Source of the DNA: Actinomycetes bacterium
GTDB taxonomy: Bacteria; Actinomycetota; Actinomycetes; Actinomycetales; Dermatophilaceae
Reading direction: 5' to 3'
Length of the DNA: 5,444 nt
NCBI GenBank assembly: GCA_023451855.1
Contig: JAEXXY010000374.1
Coordinates: 1 to 5,444 of the forward strand
Shown here one piece after another: positions 1 to 5,444 of this stretch. Under the pieces are notes generated by a model. That model saw only the letters and a program-made list of their open reading frames with translations. It was not told where the DNA came from and ran no database searches. Position numbers and translations under genes: made by a program. How positions within the stretch are numbered: position 1 is the stretch's first letter; the number at the start of each line of letters is the position of its first letter.

Positions 1-323
1 CCGCCTCCCAGCTGGCGGCGGCGGTCCGGGACTACTACTCCGTGCTGCCCACCGACACCGACGCCGGCTGGGCGCTGCTGACGCCGCGCTACCGCACGAC
101 GACCTCCAAGAACCGCGCGACCTACAACCGTTTCTGGGGCGCGATCGACCGGGTCCGCGTCAGCGCCATCGACGCGTCGCCCCCGTCGTCGGTCGTGGCC
201 ACGCTGCGCTACGACTACAAGGACGGACGCACCTACGTCGAGCGCACCGCCTTCACGCTGGTGCAGGAGGGCGGCCGACTCAAGATCGACCGCACCTCCG
301 TGCTCAGCAGCCGGCAGCTCTGA
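1..323 (+). CDS. C-terminal part of an NTF2-like-domain protein, possibly the extracellular end of a Ser/Thr protein kinase (5' end outside window)
   Basis: The reading frame is open from base 3 to the TGA at 321-323 and gives 106 residues. A GTG at base 42 lies in frame, but the frame continues upstream through residues such as AAAVRDYYSVLP with no visible ribosome binding site, so the gene most likely starts before the window. The pattern is a helix ending in YYSVLP, then TDAGWALLTPRY, a helix with FWGAIDRV, and alternating beta strands ending in GGRLKIDRT. This is the layout of an NTF2/SnoaL-like alpha+beta fold. Domains with this YY..LP..TDAGW..L signature are familiar to me at the extracellular C-terminus of actinobacterial membrane-anchored Ser/Thr kinases and in some lipoproteins. 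No kinase domain or membrane segment is visible, so the kinase link is inference. The gene converges on the phosphatase gene with 37 bases between the stops. Confidence 0.85.
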   Translation, partial: ASQLAAAVRDYYSVLPTDTDAGWALLTPRYRTTTSKNRATYNRFWGAIDRVRVSAIDASPPSSVVATLRYDYKDGRTYVERTAFTLVQEGGRLKIDRTSVLSSRQL

Positions 324-345
324 AGGCCACCGGACGCCGCACCAG

Positions 346-360
346 CCGTCAGGTCGACGG
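346..360. terminator. Weak hairpin between convergent genes
   Basis: CCGTC at 346-350 and GACGG at 356-360 can pair around a five-base loop, AGGTC. The hairpin lies in the 37-base gap between two converging stop codons, where a shared bidirectional terminator would be expected. The stem is only five base pairs and no T-run follows in either direction, so this is a placement-based guess. Confidence 0.25.
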
Positions 361-2028
361 TCAGGGCAGGTAGTACGTCGGGTTCGGCAGCTTGACGACG
401 TGGTCTGCGTGGCCGCCCTTGAGGTCGCTCCACTGGTCGCCGAGGTTCGCGACGACGTCGTAGCCGAGGTCGTCCTCGACGTGGGCCCGGGTCGCCGACT
501 TGTACTCGATGGTCGTGCACGTCGGGTAGGCGACGCACTTGCCCTGCATGTACGACGGTGGCTGCTCGCCCGACTTCCACTTCGTGAAGTAGAGCTCGTC
601 GGTGAACTGGGGGTAGCCCTGCTCGTGGAGGTTGGCGAGGGTCGCCGCCTTCTGGCCGGTGTTGCGTCCGGTCAGGCCGACCACCGCACAGCCGGCGTCG
701 GAGACCGCCGCGACGAGCGCAGGCATGCCCGGCGTCGCCGGGAACAGCTTGTTCTGCACCCAGTAGTCCTGACGGGTCGGGTTGAAGACGAACTTCATGT
801 CCGCGACCTCCATGTCGTAGGTCCACAGCGTCGTGTCGTCGGCGTCGAGGACGACGGCCGGCTTCGTGCCGCGGGACGCGCCCTGGCGGCACGCGGCGAC
901 GAGCCGCTGCTGCTGGCGCGCCTCGAGGGCCTTGAGCTCGCTGATGTACGGCGAGGAGGTCTTGTTCGCGATGCCGGTGCCGGGGTCGCCGTAGTAGGTG
1001 TAGATCGTCTTCTTGACCGAGTCGATGTTGGGGATCCCCTCACCACTCTCGGTGAGGCCGCTCGAGCCGTCCGGCTTCATCGTGAAGTGGGTGCGCGGGG
1101 CGAGCTTCGGCTCGTTCATCCCGGCGAGGTCGGGCGAGGGCAGGTAGTACGTCGGGTTCGGCAGCTTGACCCAGCGGTCGGCGGAGCCGCCCTGCAGGTC
1201 GCTCCACTGGTCACCGAGGTTGAGGACGATGTCGTAGCCGAGGTCCCTCTCGATGTGGCGACGCGTGTTGGCCTTGTACTCGACGGTCGTGCAGGCGGCC
1301 ATGTTGACGCACTTGCCGGCCATGTAGGCCGGGATCGGGTCGCTCGAGCGCCACTTGGTGAAGTACCGGTCGGCGGTGAACCCGTGGTACCCGACGTCGG
1401 CGAGGTTTCGCAGCGTCGCGTCCTTCTGGCCGTTGTTGCGCCCGGTGAGCCCGAAGATCGTGAAGCCCATCGCCTCGGCCTTGTTGACGAACGAGACCAT
1501 CGACGGCGTGGCGGGGAAGAGGCGGTTCTGCACCCAGTAGTCCTGGCGGGCCGGGTTGAAGACGAACTTCATGTCCGCGACCTCCATGTCGTAGGTCCAC
1601 AGCGTCGTGTCGTCGGCGTCGAGGACGATGGCCGGCTTGTGGCCGGCCCGCACGGACTTCGCGTAGGCGTGGGCGAGGTCGGCGTCGAGGCGCGAGGTGA
1701 TGCGGCCGAGCTCGCTGATGTAGGGCGAGGTCGTCTTGTTCGCGATGCCGGTGCCGGGGTCGCCGTAGTAGGCGTAGATCGTCTTCTTGACCGAGTCGAT
1801 GTTGGGGATGGCCTCGCCGCCGACCTTCGCGCCGCTCGAGCCGTCGGGCGCCATGACGAACTGGGTGCGGGGGGTCAGCGTGCGGTCGGGCTGACCGGTG
1901 TGCGCCGGGCTGCCGTCGTGTGCGACGGAGGGGGCGGCGGAGCCGACGACGAGTGCTCCGACGACGGAGCCGACGGCTCCGACGACGAGCCCGACGCGTC
2001 GACCGGGGATGGTGCTGGGACGCCTCAT
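361..2028 (-). CDS. Secreted HAD-family acid phosphatase with two tandem catalytic domains
   Basis: The protein has 555 residues. The ATG at 2026-2028 has a good AGGTGA six bases upstream. Residues 1-36 form a signal peptide: basic start with R10-R11, a hydrophobic V/G/A core, and probable cleavage after SVA36. The twin arginine (GRRVGLV) is only weakly Tat-like. Two catalytic domains follow, residues 51-297 and 309-555, joined by 11 residues. Each carries HAD motif I LDADDT (D137/D139 and D395/D397), motif II GLTGR (T195, T453), a probable motif III lysine in YFTKW (K225, K483) and motif IV GDQWSD (D273/D277 and D531/D535). This matches the class-B-like acid phosphatase group (Acid_phosphat_B, HAD subfamily IIIB), Mg-dependent phosphomonoesterases acting outside the membrane. 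Each half has a cysteine pair six residues apart (C240/C246, C498/C504), possibly a disulfide. Single-domain relatives are usually about 230-290 residues, so the length reflects duplication. Physiological substrate unknown. Confidence 0.93.
   Translation of the reverse strand: MRRPSTIPGRRVGLVVGAVGSVVGALVVGSAAPSVAHDGSPAHTGQPDRTLTPRTQFVMAPDGSSGAKVGGEAIPNIDSVKKTIYAYYGDPGTGIANKTTSPYISELGRITSRLDADLAHAYAKSVRAGHKPAIVLDADDTTLWTYDMEVADMKFVFNPARQDYWVQNRLFPATPSMVSFVNKAEAMGFTIFGLTGRNNGQKDATLRNLADVGYHGFTADRYFTKWRSSDPIPAYMAGKCVNMAACTTVEYKANTRRHIERDLGYDIVLNLGDQWSDLQGGSADRWVKLPNPTYYLPSPDLAGMNEPKLAPRTHFTMKPDGSSGLTESGEGIPNIDSVKKTIYTYYGDPGTGIANKTSSPYISELKALEARQQQRLVAACRQGASRGTKPAVVLDADDTTLWTYDMEVADMKFVFNPTRQDYWVQNKLFPATPGMPALVAAVSDAGCAVVGLTGRNTGQKAATLANLHEQGYPQFTDELYFTKWKSGEQPPSYMQGKCVAYPTCTTIEYKSATRAHVEDDLGYDVVANLGDQWSDLKGGHADHVVKLPNPTYYLP
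364..1878 (-). repeat. Internal tandem duplication of the phosphatase domain, 774-base period
   Basis: Copy A (1138-1878, residues 51-297) and copy B (364-1104, residues 309-555) align without any gap at a constant offset of 774 bases. By hand count 166 of 247 residues match, about 67%. DNA identity is uneven. Bases 778-854 are identical to 1552-1628 over 77 bases and encode motif I and the WTYDME region. Bases 959-1035 match 1733-1809 with one mismatch (at 999), and 363-396 match 1137-1170 exactly. In contrast, residues 111-130 and 181-190 share few positions with their counterparts. The same frame and lack of indels show an in-frame duplication within one gene. Confidence 0.95.
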
Positions 2029-2034
2029 ACGGGA

Positions 2035-2040
2035 TCACCT
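2035..2040 (-). promoter_or_regulatory. Ribosome binding site of the tandem phosphatase gene
   Basis: On the minus strand AGGTGA lies six bases before the ATG at 2028. It is a strong Shine-Dalgarno match and fixes the phosphatase start. I could not identify a convincing -10/-35 pair in the 126 bases between this gene and the upstream hairpin. Confidence 0.8.
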
Positions 2041-2154
2041 CTGGGGGCGGGAGTTCACGGACGCTCGAAGGTATCCCCACGGGAGCACGCACGGGCCGTT
2101 CTGGCCCCTATCGGATGAATCCCAGTGCGCTGTCAGGCAACTCGCAGCAGACAT

Positions 2155-2192
2155 GGAGGGACGCACCGGCGTCGCAGCCGGCGCGTCCCTCC
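2155..2192 (-). terminator. Strong hairpin terminator downstream of the monooxygenase gene
   Basis: Arms at 2155-2170 (GGAGGGACGCACCGGC) and 2177-2192 pair over 16 positions with one A-C mismatch, around a six-base loop GTCGCA. It starts seven bases past the monooxygenase stop, so position and strength fit an intrinsic terminator for that gene. No T-run follows on the minus strand, which is common for terminators in high-GC actinomycetes. It argues against read-through from the monooxygenase into the phosphatase gene. Confidence 0.75.
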
Positions 2193-2199
2193 TGTCCCG

Positions 2200-3993
2200 T
2201 CAGCTCAGGTGGTGCCTCGGTGCGAGGGCGTGCACCGGGGTGTCGAGACCCTCGAGGCGGGCCTTGAGCTGCATCGCGAGGTAGCGCGAGTAGTGCCGCG
2301 ACTGGTGCAGGTTGCCCCCGTGGAACCACAGGTTCTCCTGCTGGGTGGGCTTCCACATGTTGCGCAGCTCGCCCTCCCACGGGCCCGGGTCCTTGGTCGT
2401 GTCCGAGCCGAGGCCCCAGCACCGGCCGACCTTGTCGGCGACCTCCTGGCTGATGAGCCGCGCCGCCCAGCCGTTCATCGACCCGTAGCCGGTGGCGTAC
2501 ACGACGGCGTCGGCCTCGATCTGCGTGCCGTCGGTGAGGACGACGGCGTGCTCGGTGAGGTGGTCGACCTGGCCGCGCACGAGCTGGATCGCGCCCTTGG
2601 CGACCAGCTCGGACGCGCCGATGTCGATGTAGTAGCCGGAGCCGCGCCGCAGGTACTTGAGGAACAGGCCGGAGTCGTCGTCGCCGAAGTCGAGGTCGAA
2701 CCCGGCCGCCTCGAGCGCGGCGTAGAAGTCCTTGTCCTGCTCGCGGATCGCGCCGAAGGCGGGGCGCTGCACGTCGGGCAGCACCTTGTACGGAATCGAC
2801 GCGAAGACGAGGTCGGCGGTGTCGGCGTCGATGCCGTTCGCGACGGCCTCCTCGGAGTAGAGCGGGCCGAGGACGGTCTCCATGAGCGAGTCGGACCGCA
2901 CGATGTGGGTGCTCGACCGCTGGAGCATGATCGGCTCGGCACCGTTCTGCCACAAGTCGGCACAGATGTCGTGGGCCGAGTTGTTCGACCCGACGACGAC
3001 GACCTTCTTGCCGGCGTAGCGGGCGCCACCGGGGTGCTTGCTGCTGTGGTGCTGGTCGCCGGCGAAGACGTCCTGGCCGGGGAACGCCGGCACGTTGGGG
3101 ATGCCGCTCATGCCGGTGGCGAGCACCAGGTGCGTCGGGGTGAGCACCACCTCGCGGCCCTCGCGGGTCACGTGGACGGTCCACCGCTTCGCGGCCTCGT
3201 CGTAGCTCGCGGAGGTGGCCTCGGTGTTCGACCAGTAGTCGAGCTCCATGATCTTGGTGTAGCTCTCGAGCCAGTCGCCCATCTTGTCCTTGGGGGTGAA
3301 GACGGGCCAGTGGTCGGGGAACGGCAGGTAGGGCAGGTGGTCGTACCAGACCGGGTCGTGCAGGCACAGCGAGTGGTAGCGGCTGCGCCACTGGTCGCCG
3401 GGCCGGGGGTACTTGTCGACGACGAGCGTCGGCACGTCGAGGCGCTTGAGCCGTGCCGCGAGGCCGATGCCGCCCTGGCCGCCGCCCACGACGAGGACGT
3501 AGGGCTGCGCGTCGGTGCCCCACGCGTCGACCTGGCTGGTGCGCCGGTCGAGCCAGTTCTCCGTCGACGTGTTGACGCCGTGCTCGGCACCCCGGACCCG
3601 CCGCCGGCCGGAGGGCTCCGGGAAGTCCTTGAGCGCCTGCGCGCTCGTGAGGATCGTCCAGCCCATGCCGTCGCGGACGCGGACGAGGCCCTTGCCGGTG
3701 AAGGTCGCGTTGCCGAAGGTGAACCACGCCTCGCCGACGCCGTCGGCCTCGCTCTCGGAGGTGACGACGAGGTCCGTCGGCCACGCGTCGGGGCCGACGT
3801 CGTCGAGCATCGCGCCGATCGCGTCACGCCCCTCGGCGGTGTGCAGGTTCCACGTCATGCTGATGAGGTCGCGCCAGTAGCACTCGTCGCCGAACAGCGC
3901 GGTGACCCGGCCGCTCTCGCCCGAGGCGATCGCCTCCGCGAGGTCGCCGAGCCATCGTCCGGCCGGCCCGGCCTGCGTCGTTGTGTCGCCCAT
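2200..3993 (-). CDS. Flavin-containing monooxygenase (FAD/NAD(P)-dependent) with an N-terminal NTF2-like domain
   Basis: The chosen start is the ATG at 3991-3993, six bases after AAAGGAG, giving 597 residues. The frame extends to a TTG at 4017, but that TTG lies before the Shine-Dalgarno and is unlikely to be used. Residues about 12-125 look like an NTF2/SnoaL-like domain (FGDECYWRDL, then beta strands with GEAWFTFGNATFTG). The flavoenzyme core begins near 163: FAD-binding VVGGGQGG (G170, G172, G175) with acidic D193, an FMO-type FAGDQHHSSKH (310-320), a second dinucleotide-binding segment VVVVGSNNSAHDI (331-343) likely for NAD(P)H, and ATG motifs at 292-294 and 500-502. Family members use NAD(P)H and O2 to oxygenate nucleophilic N or S atoms or carbonyl compounds. 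The protein has no signal peptide or membrane segment and should be cytosolic. Two motif positions deviate from consensus: H320 where an aromatic residue is usual, and N337 where a glycine is usual. Both could be subfamily features. Substrate unknown; the GAF regulator upstream suggests induced expression. Confidence 0.92.
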   Translation of the reverse strand: MGDTTTQAGPAGRWLGDLAEAIASGESGRVTALFGDECYWRDLISMTWNLHTAEGRDAIGAMLDDVGPDAWPTDLVVTSESEADGVGEAWFTFGNATFTGKGLVRVRDGMGWTILTSAQALKDFPEPSGRRRVRGAEHGVNTSTENWLDRRTSQVDAWGTDAQPYVLVVGGGQGGIGLAARLKRLDVPTLVVDKYPRPGDQWRSRYHSLCLHDPVWYDHLPYLPFPDHWPVFTPKDKMGDWLESYTKIMELDYWSNTEATSASYDEAAKRWTVHVTREGREVVLTPTHLVLATGMSGIPNVPAFPGQDVFAGDQHHSSKHPGGARYAGKKVVVVGSNNSAHDICADLWQNGAEPIMLQRSSTHIVRSDSLMETVLGPLYSEEAVANGIDADTADLVFASIPYKVLPDVQRPAFGAIREQDKDFYAALEAAGFDLDFGDDDSGLFLKYLRRGSGYYIDIGASELVAKGAIQLVRGQVDHLTEHAVVLTDGTQIEADAVVYATGYGSMNGWAARLISQEVADKVGRCWGLGSDTTKDPGPWEGELRNMWKPTQQENLWFHGGNLHQSRHYSRYLAMQLKARLEGLDTPVHALAPRHHLS

Positions 3994-3999
3994 CGCCAA

Positions 4000-4006
4000 C
4001 TCCTTT
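4000..4006 (-). promoter_or_regulatory. Ribosome binding site that sets the monooxygenase start
   Basis: The minus strand reads AAAGGAG, then six bases, then ATG at 3993. This site decides against the in-frame TTG at 4017, which precedes it. The start therefore drops eight codons from the longest possible frame. Confidence 0.85.
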
Positions 4007-4062
4007 GTACGCGTCAAGGCTGATGGGGCGACGCTAGGTCGGGGCGCGGGGCGGCCGACAGC

Positions 4063-4085
4063 GTTGCAGAGGGTTGCAGCGCTGC
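4063..4085. promoter_or_regulatory. Candidate operator: GTTGCAG direct repeat plus GCAGCGCTGC palindrome
   Basis: GTTGCAG occurs at 4063-4069 and again at 4073-4079, ten bases apart, which is about one helical turn. The second copy runs into the perfect ten-base palindrome GCAGCGCTGC (4076-4085). The cluster lies in the 104-base gap between the regulator stop and the monooxygenase start, roughly 70-90 bases before the ATG. That is a plausible place for an activator to bind. No clear -10/-35 pair is visible nearer the gene, so the role is inferred from position and repeat structure. Confidence 0.35.
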
Positions 4086-4097
4086 GCGAGGCCTCGG

Positions 4098-5264
4098 TCA
4101 GGCGCGGACGGAGGCCGGGACGGCGAGGCGGTACGGGCGGCTCTCGAGCAGGCCACCGAGCCGCTTGCGCAGCCGGGACATCTCGGCACGGACGGTGACC
4201 GCCGTCGTGGCACCGGACAGGTGCTCCATGAGGGCGGCGACGCCCAGGCCCTCCGGGTGCCGGGCGAGCAGCTCGACGATCTCGAGGTGGCGCTCACTGA
4301 GCGGGATCTCCGTGGTCGTGCCCTCCGAGGTGAGCAGTGCCCGCGGCGTCGGGCGCCGCACCACCTCGAGGCTCGCGACCGACGCGTCCTCCCGGAGCAC
4401 CCAGCCGCCGGTGACCTCCTCGGCCACGACGTGCCCGAGCTCGGGCACCCACAGCGACCCGGCCCGCAGGCCGCTCGGCACCCGGAGACGCTCGCCGAGA
4501 CCCCAGCCCTGCGCCCGCGCCACCCAGCCGTGGCGGTCGACGACGACGAACCGCCCCCGCGTCGTGAGGGGCTCGCTGGCCCGGGCGACGCGTCGCAGGT
4601 CGCGCTCGTGCTCACCGGCGAGCTTCTGCACGGCCTCGCGCACCGCCATCGACACGAGCATCAGGGTGTGCGGGTGGGCCGTGCGGAAGGCGCCGCTCAG
4701 CGTGACCACACCGAGCGGCGTGCGGGCGCGGCGGTCAACCACCGGGGCGCTCGTGCAGACCCAGGCGTGCTGGTCCTCGCGGGCGTGCTCCGGGCCGAAG
4801 ATCTGCACCGGGCGCAGCTCCTCCATCGCCGTGCCGAGAGCGTTGGTGCCGACGTCGGACTCGCGCCACCGCGCGCCCTCGACGTAGCCGATGCCCTCGC
4901 TGCGGCGCCGCACGAGCGACGGGCCGAACATCCACAGCGGGTAACCCTCGTCGTCGCTGATGACGAGCTCGTTGCCGGCCTCGTTCGCGAGCGGCAGGAG
5001 GCGCTCCTTGAGCAGCGGCACCACCGATCCGAGGACGCTCGAGCGCTCGCGGCGCGCCAGGAGGGCGTCGTCGGCGATGGGCAGCGAGACGCGTCCGCCG
5101 GCGGCCAGCTGCCGGCCCCACGACCGCGCGACCACCCCGCGCAGGTGCGACGGCACCTCGCCGGTGCGCGCCCAGTCGCGGTGCAGGCGCAGCAGGTCGC
5201 GCGCCTTGGCTGCGGGGTCCTCGAACGCAGTCAGGGCCGCCTCGAGTCCACTGGCTGCAGACAT
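4098..5264 (-). CDS. GAF-domain transcriptional regulator (AcoR-like N-terminus, no AAA+ domain, C-terminal winged helix)
   Basis: The chosen start is the ATG at 5262-5264, giving 388 residues, because GAAGG lies five bases before it. A GTG two codons upstream overlaps that Shine-Dalgarno. Residues about 42-55 (RGVVARSWGRQLAAG) are the segment typical of AcoR-family N-termini. A GAF domain spans about 75-215 with the hallmark pattern W133-x-E135, GTNALGT (139-145), EH (159-160), WVC (168-170) and AP..D (173-177). A beta-rich, possibly PAS-like segment follows at about 235-300. The C-terminus, about 320-385 (LSERHLEIVELLARHPEGL, then VTVRAEMSRLRKRLG), reads as a winged helix-turn-helix. Classical AcoR-type sigma-54 activators carry a AAA+ domain; no Walker A or GAFTGA motif is present here, so sigma-54 dependence is not expected. 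Likely role: cytosolic ligand-sensing regulator of the adjacent monooxygenase gene. Ligand and direction of control are unknown. Confidence 0.88.
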   Translation of the reverse strand: MSAASGLEAALTAFEDPAAKARDLLRLHRDWARTGEVPSHLRGVVARSWGRQLAAGGRVSLPIADDALLARRERSSVLGSVVPLLKERLLPLANEAGNELVISDDEGYPLWMFGPSLVRRRSEGIGYVEGARWRESDVGTNALGTAMEELRPVQIFGPEHAREDQHAWVCTSAPVVDRRARTPLGVVTLSGAFRTAHPHTLMLVSMAVREAVQKLAGEHERDLRRVARASEPLTTRGRFVVVDRHGWVARAQGWGLGERLRVPSGLRAGSLWVPELGHVVAEEVTGGWVLREDASVASLEVVRRPTPRALLTSEGTTTEIPLSERHLEIVELLARHPEGLGVAALMEHLSGATTAVTVRAEMSRLRKRLGGLLESRPYRLAVPASVRA

Positions 5265-5269
5265 GCGCA

Positions 5270-5274
5270 CCTTC
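5270..5274 (-). promoter_or_regulatory. Ribosome binding site that sets the regulator start
   Basis: The minus strand reads GAAGG, then TGCGC, then ATG at 5264. The alternative GTG at 5270 overlaps this site and has no Shine-Dalgarno at a suitable distance, so the ATG is preferred. The difference is two codons. Confidence 0.6.
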
Positions 5275-5300
5275 GCGACGGGTGACGCGGCGACCGGTGA

Positions 5301-5344
5301 GGCGCCGCGACACGGCTCCCCGTGATGGTGACACGCGGGGCGCC
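5301..5344. terminator. Imperfect hairpin in the gap upstream of the regulator
   Basis: GGCGCC at 5301-5306 can pair with GGCGCC at 5339-5344, extending inward (GCG with CGC) past a two-base bulge. A competing inner fold pairs CCCCGTG (5318-5324) with CACGCGGGG (5332-5340), also with a two-base bulge. The element follows the stop of the gene entering from the right edge, so it may end that transcript. It may instead be part of the regulator's promoter region. No T-run is seen. Confidence 0.3.
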
Positions 5345-5360
5345 CGTTGGGTAGGGCCCG

Positions 5361-5444
5361 TCAGCCGCGGCCGAACAGGCGCGACCACCACGAGCGGCCG
5401 GGCTGCCGGGTGGCCGCGGCGGCGGCCTCGCGCTCCTCGCGGGC
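5361..5444 (-). CDS. C-terminal 27 residues of an unidentified protein (5' end outside window)
   Basis: Reading leftward from the right edge, the frame is open from 5444 to a TGA at 5361-5363. It encodes an Arg/Glu/Ala-rich helix-like stretch (REEREAAAAATR) followed by PGRSWWSRLFGRG and the stop. Tails with a Trp-Trp-x-Arg-Leu-Phe-Gly ending after a charged helix are common in small actinobacterial proteins, and the position upstream of the regulator on the same strand fits a real gene end. The fragment is too short to assign a family. The 96-base gap and possible hairpin before the regulator suggest separate transcripts, though this is not certain. Confidence 0.55.
   Translation of the reverse strand, partial: AREEREAAAAATRQPGRSWWSRLFGRG

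Noticed and set aside
1943..1987. Three copies of CCGACGACG (1943, 1958, 1979) in the signal-peptide region of the phosphatase
   Set aside because: They encode the repetitive Val/Gly/Ala/Ser hydrophobic core of the signal peptide with biased codons, which explains the repetition without a separate element.
400..2118. Long open frame on the plus strand opposite the phosphatase gene
   Set aside because: It mirrors the codon bias of the real minus-strand gene, gives a low-complexity Val/Arg/Glu/Asp-rich product with no recognisable motif, and the minus-strand gene has clear domains, a signal peptide and a ribosome binding site.
2110..2120. Minus-strand ATTCATCCGAT resembling one unit of an actinobacterial PHO box upstream of the phosphatase
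   Set aside because: A PHO box needs at least two 11-base direct repeats. The 11-mers on either side do not match, so phosphate control cannot be claimed from this alone.
4012..4017. Minus-strand TTGACG before the monooxygenase, looking like a -35 box
   Set aside because: It lies directly against the AAAGGAG ribosome binding site, leaving no room for a -10 box and a leader before the start codon.
2125..4023. Long open frame on the plus strand opposite the monooxygenase gene
   Set aside because: Same reason: antisense shadow in GC-rich DNA, low-complexity product, no ribosome binding site, while the minus-strand frame has intact FAD and NAD(P)H motifs.
4074..5285. Long plus-strand frame opposite the regulator gene
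   Set aside because: Arg/Ala/His-rich product without motifs; the minus-strand frame encodes a recognisable GAF domain and winged helix.

Overview
The window is GC-rich and densely coding. Its coding style (GTG/TTG alternative starts, strong G/C third-position bias, a GAF-winged-helix regulator, a kinase-tail-like domain) suggests a high-GC Gram-positive actinomycete. No marker here fixes the genus. I see no rRNA, tRNA, CRISPR array, transposase, integrase or att site, and no gene-free stretch longer than about 170 bases.

Layout from left to right. (1) Bases 1-323, plus strand: the last 106 residues of a protein cut by the window edge, an NTF2-like domain of the kind often found on the extracellular end of actinobacterial Ser/Thr kinases. 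(2) Bases 361-2028, minus strand, convergent with the first gene: a secreted HAD-superfamily acid phosphatase (class-B-like) made of two complete catalytic domains in tandem. (3) A strong hairpin at 2155-2192 separates it from the next gene. (4) Bases 2200-3993, minus strand: a 597-residue flavin-containing monooxygenase with an N-terminal NTF2-like domain. (5) Bases 4098-5264, minus strand, just upstream of the monooxygenase: a GAF-domain regulator with an AcoR-like N-terminus, no AAA+ domain and a C-terminal winged helix. (6) Bases 5361-5444, minus strand: the last 27 residues of another protein cut by the right edge.

The regulator and the monooxygenase look like a functional pair: they share a strand, lie 104 bases apart, and a short repeat/palindrome cluster sits between them. 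The simplest model is that the GAF regulator senses a small molecule and controls the monooxygenase; the substrate cannot be read from sequence. The phosphatase looks like a separate unit with its own ribosome binding site, exporting an enzyme for phosphomonoester breakdown outside the membrane.

The most notable feature is the phosphatase duplication. The two 247-residue halves align with no gap at a constant offset of 258 residues (774 bases), are about two-thirds identical by hand count, both keep every HAD motif, and share near-identical DNA blocks among diverged stretches. I found no convincing wholly new system here.
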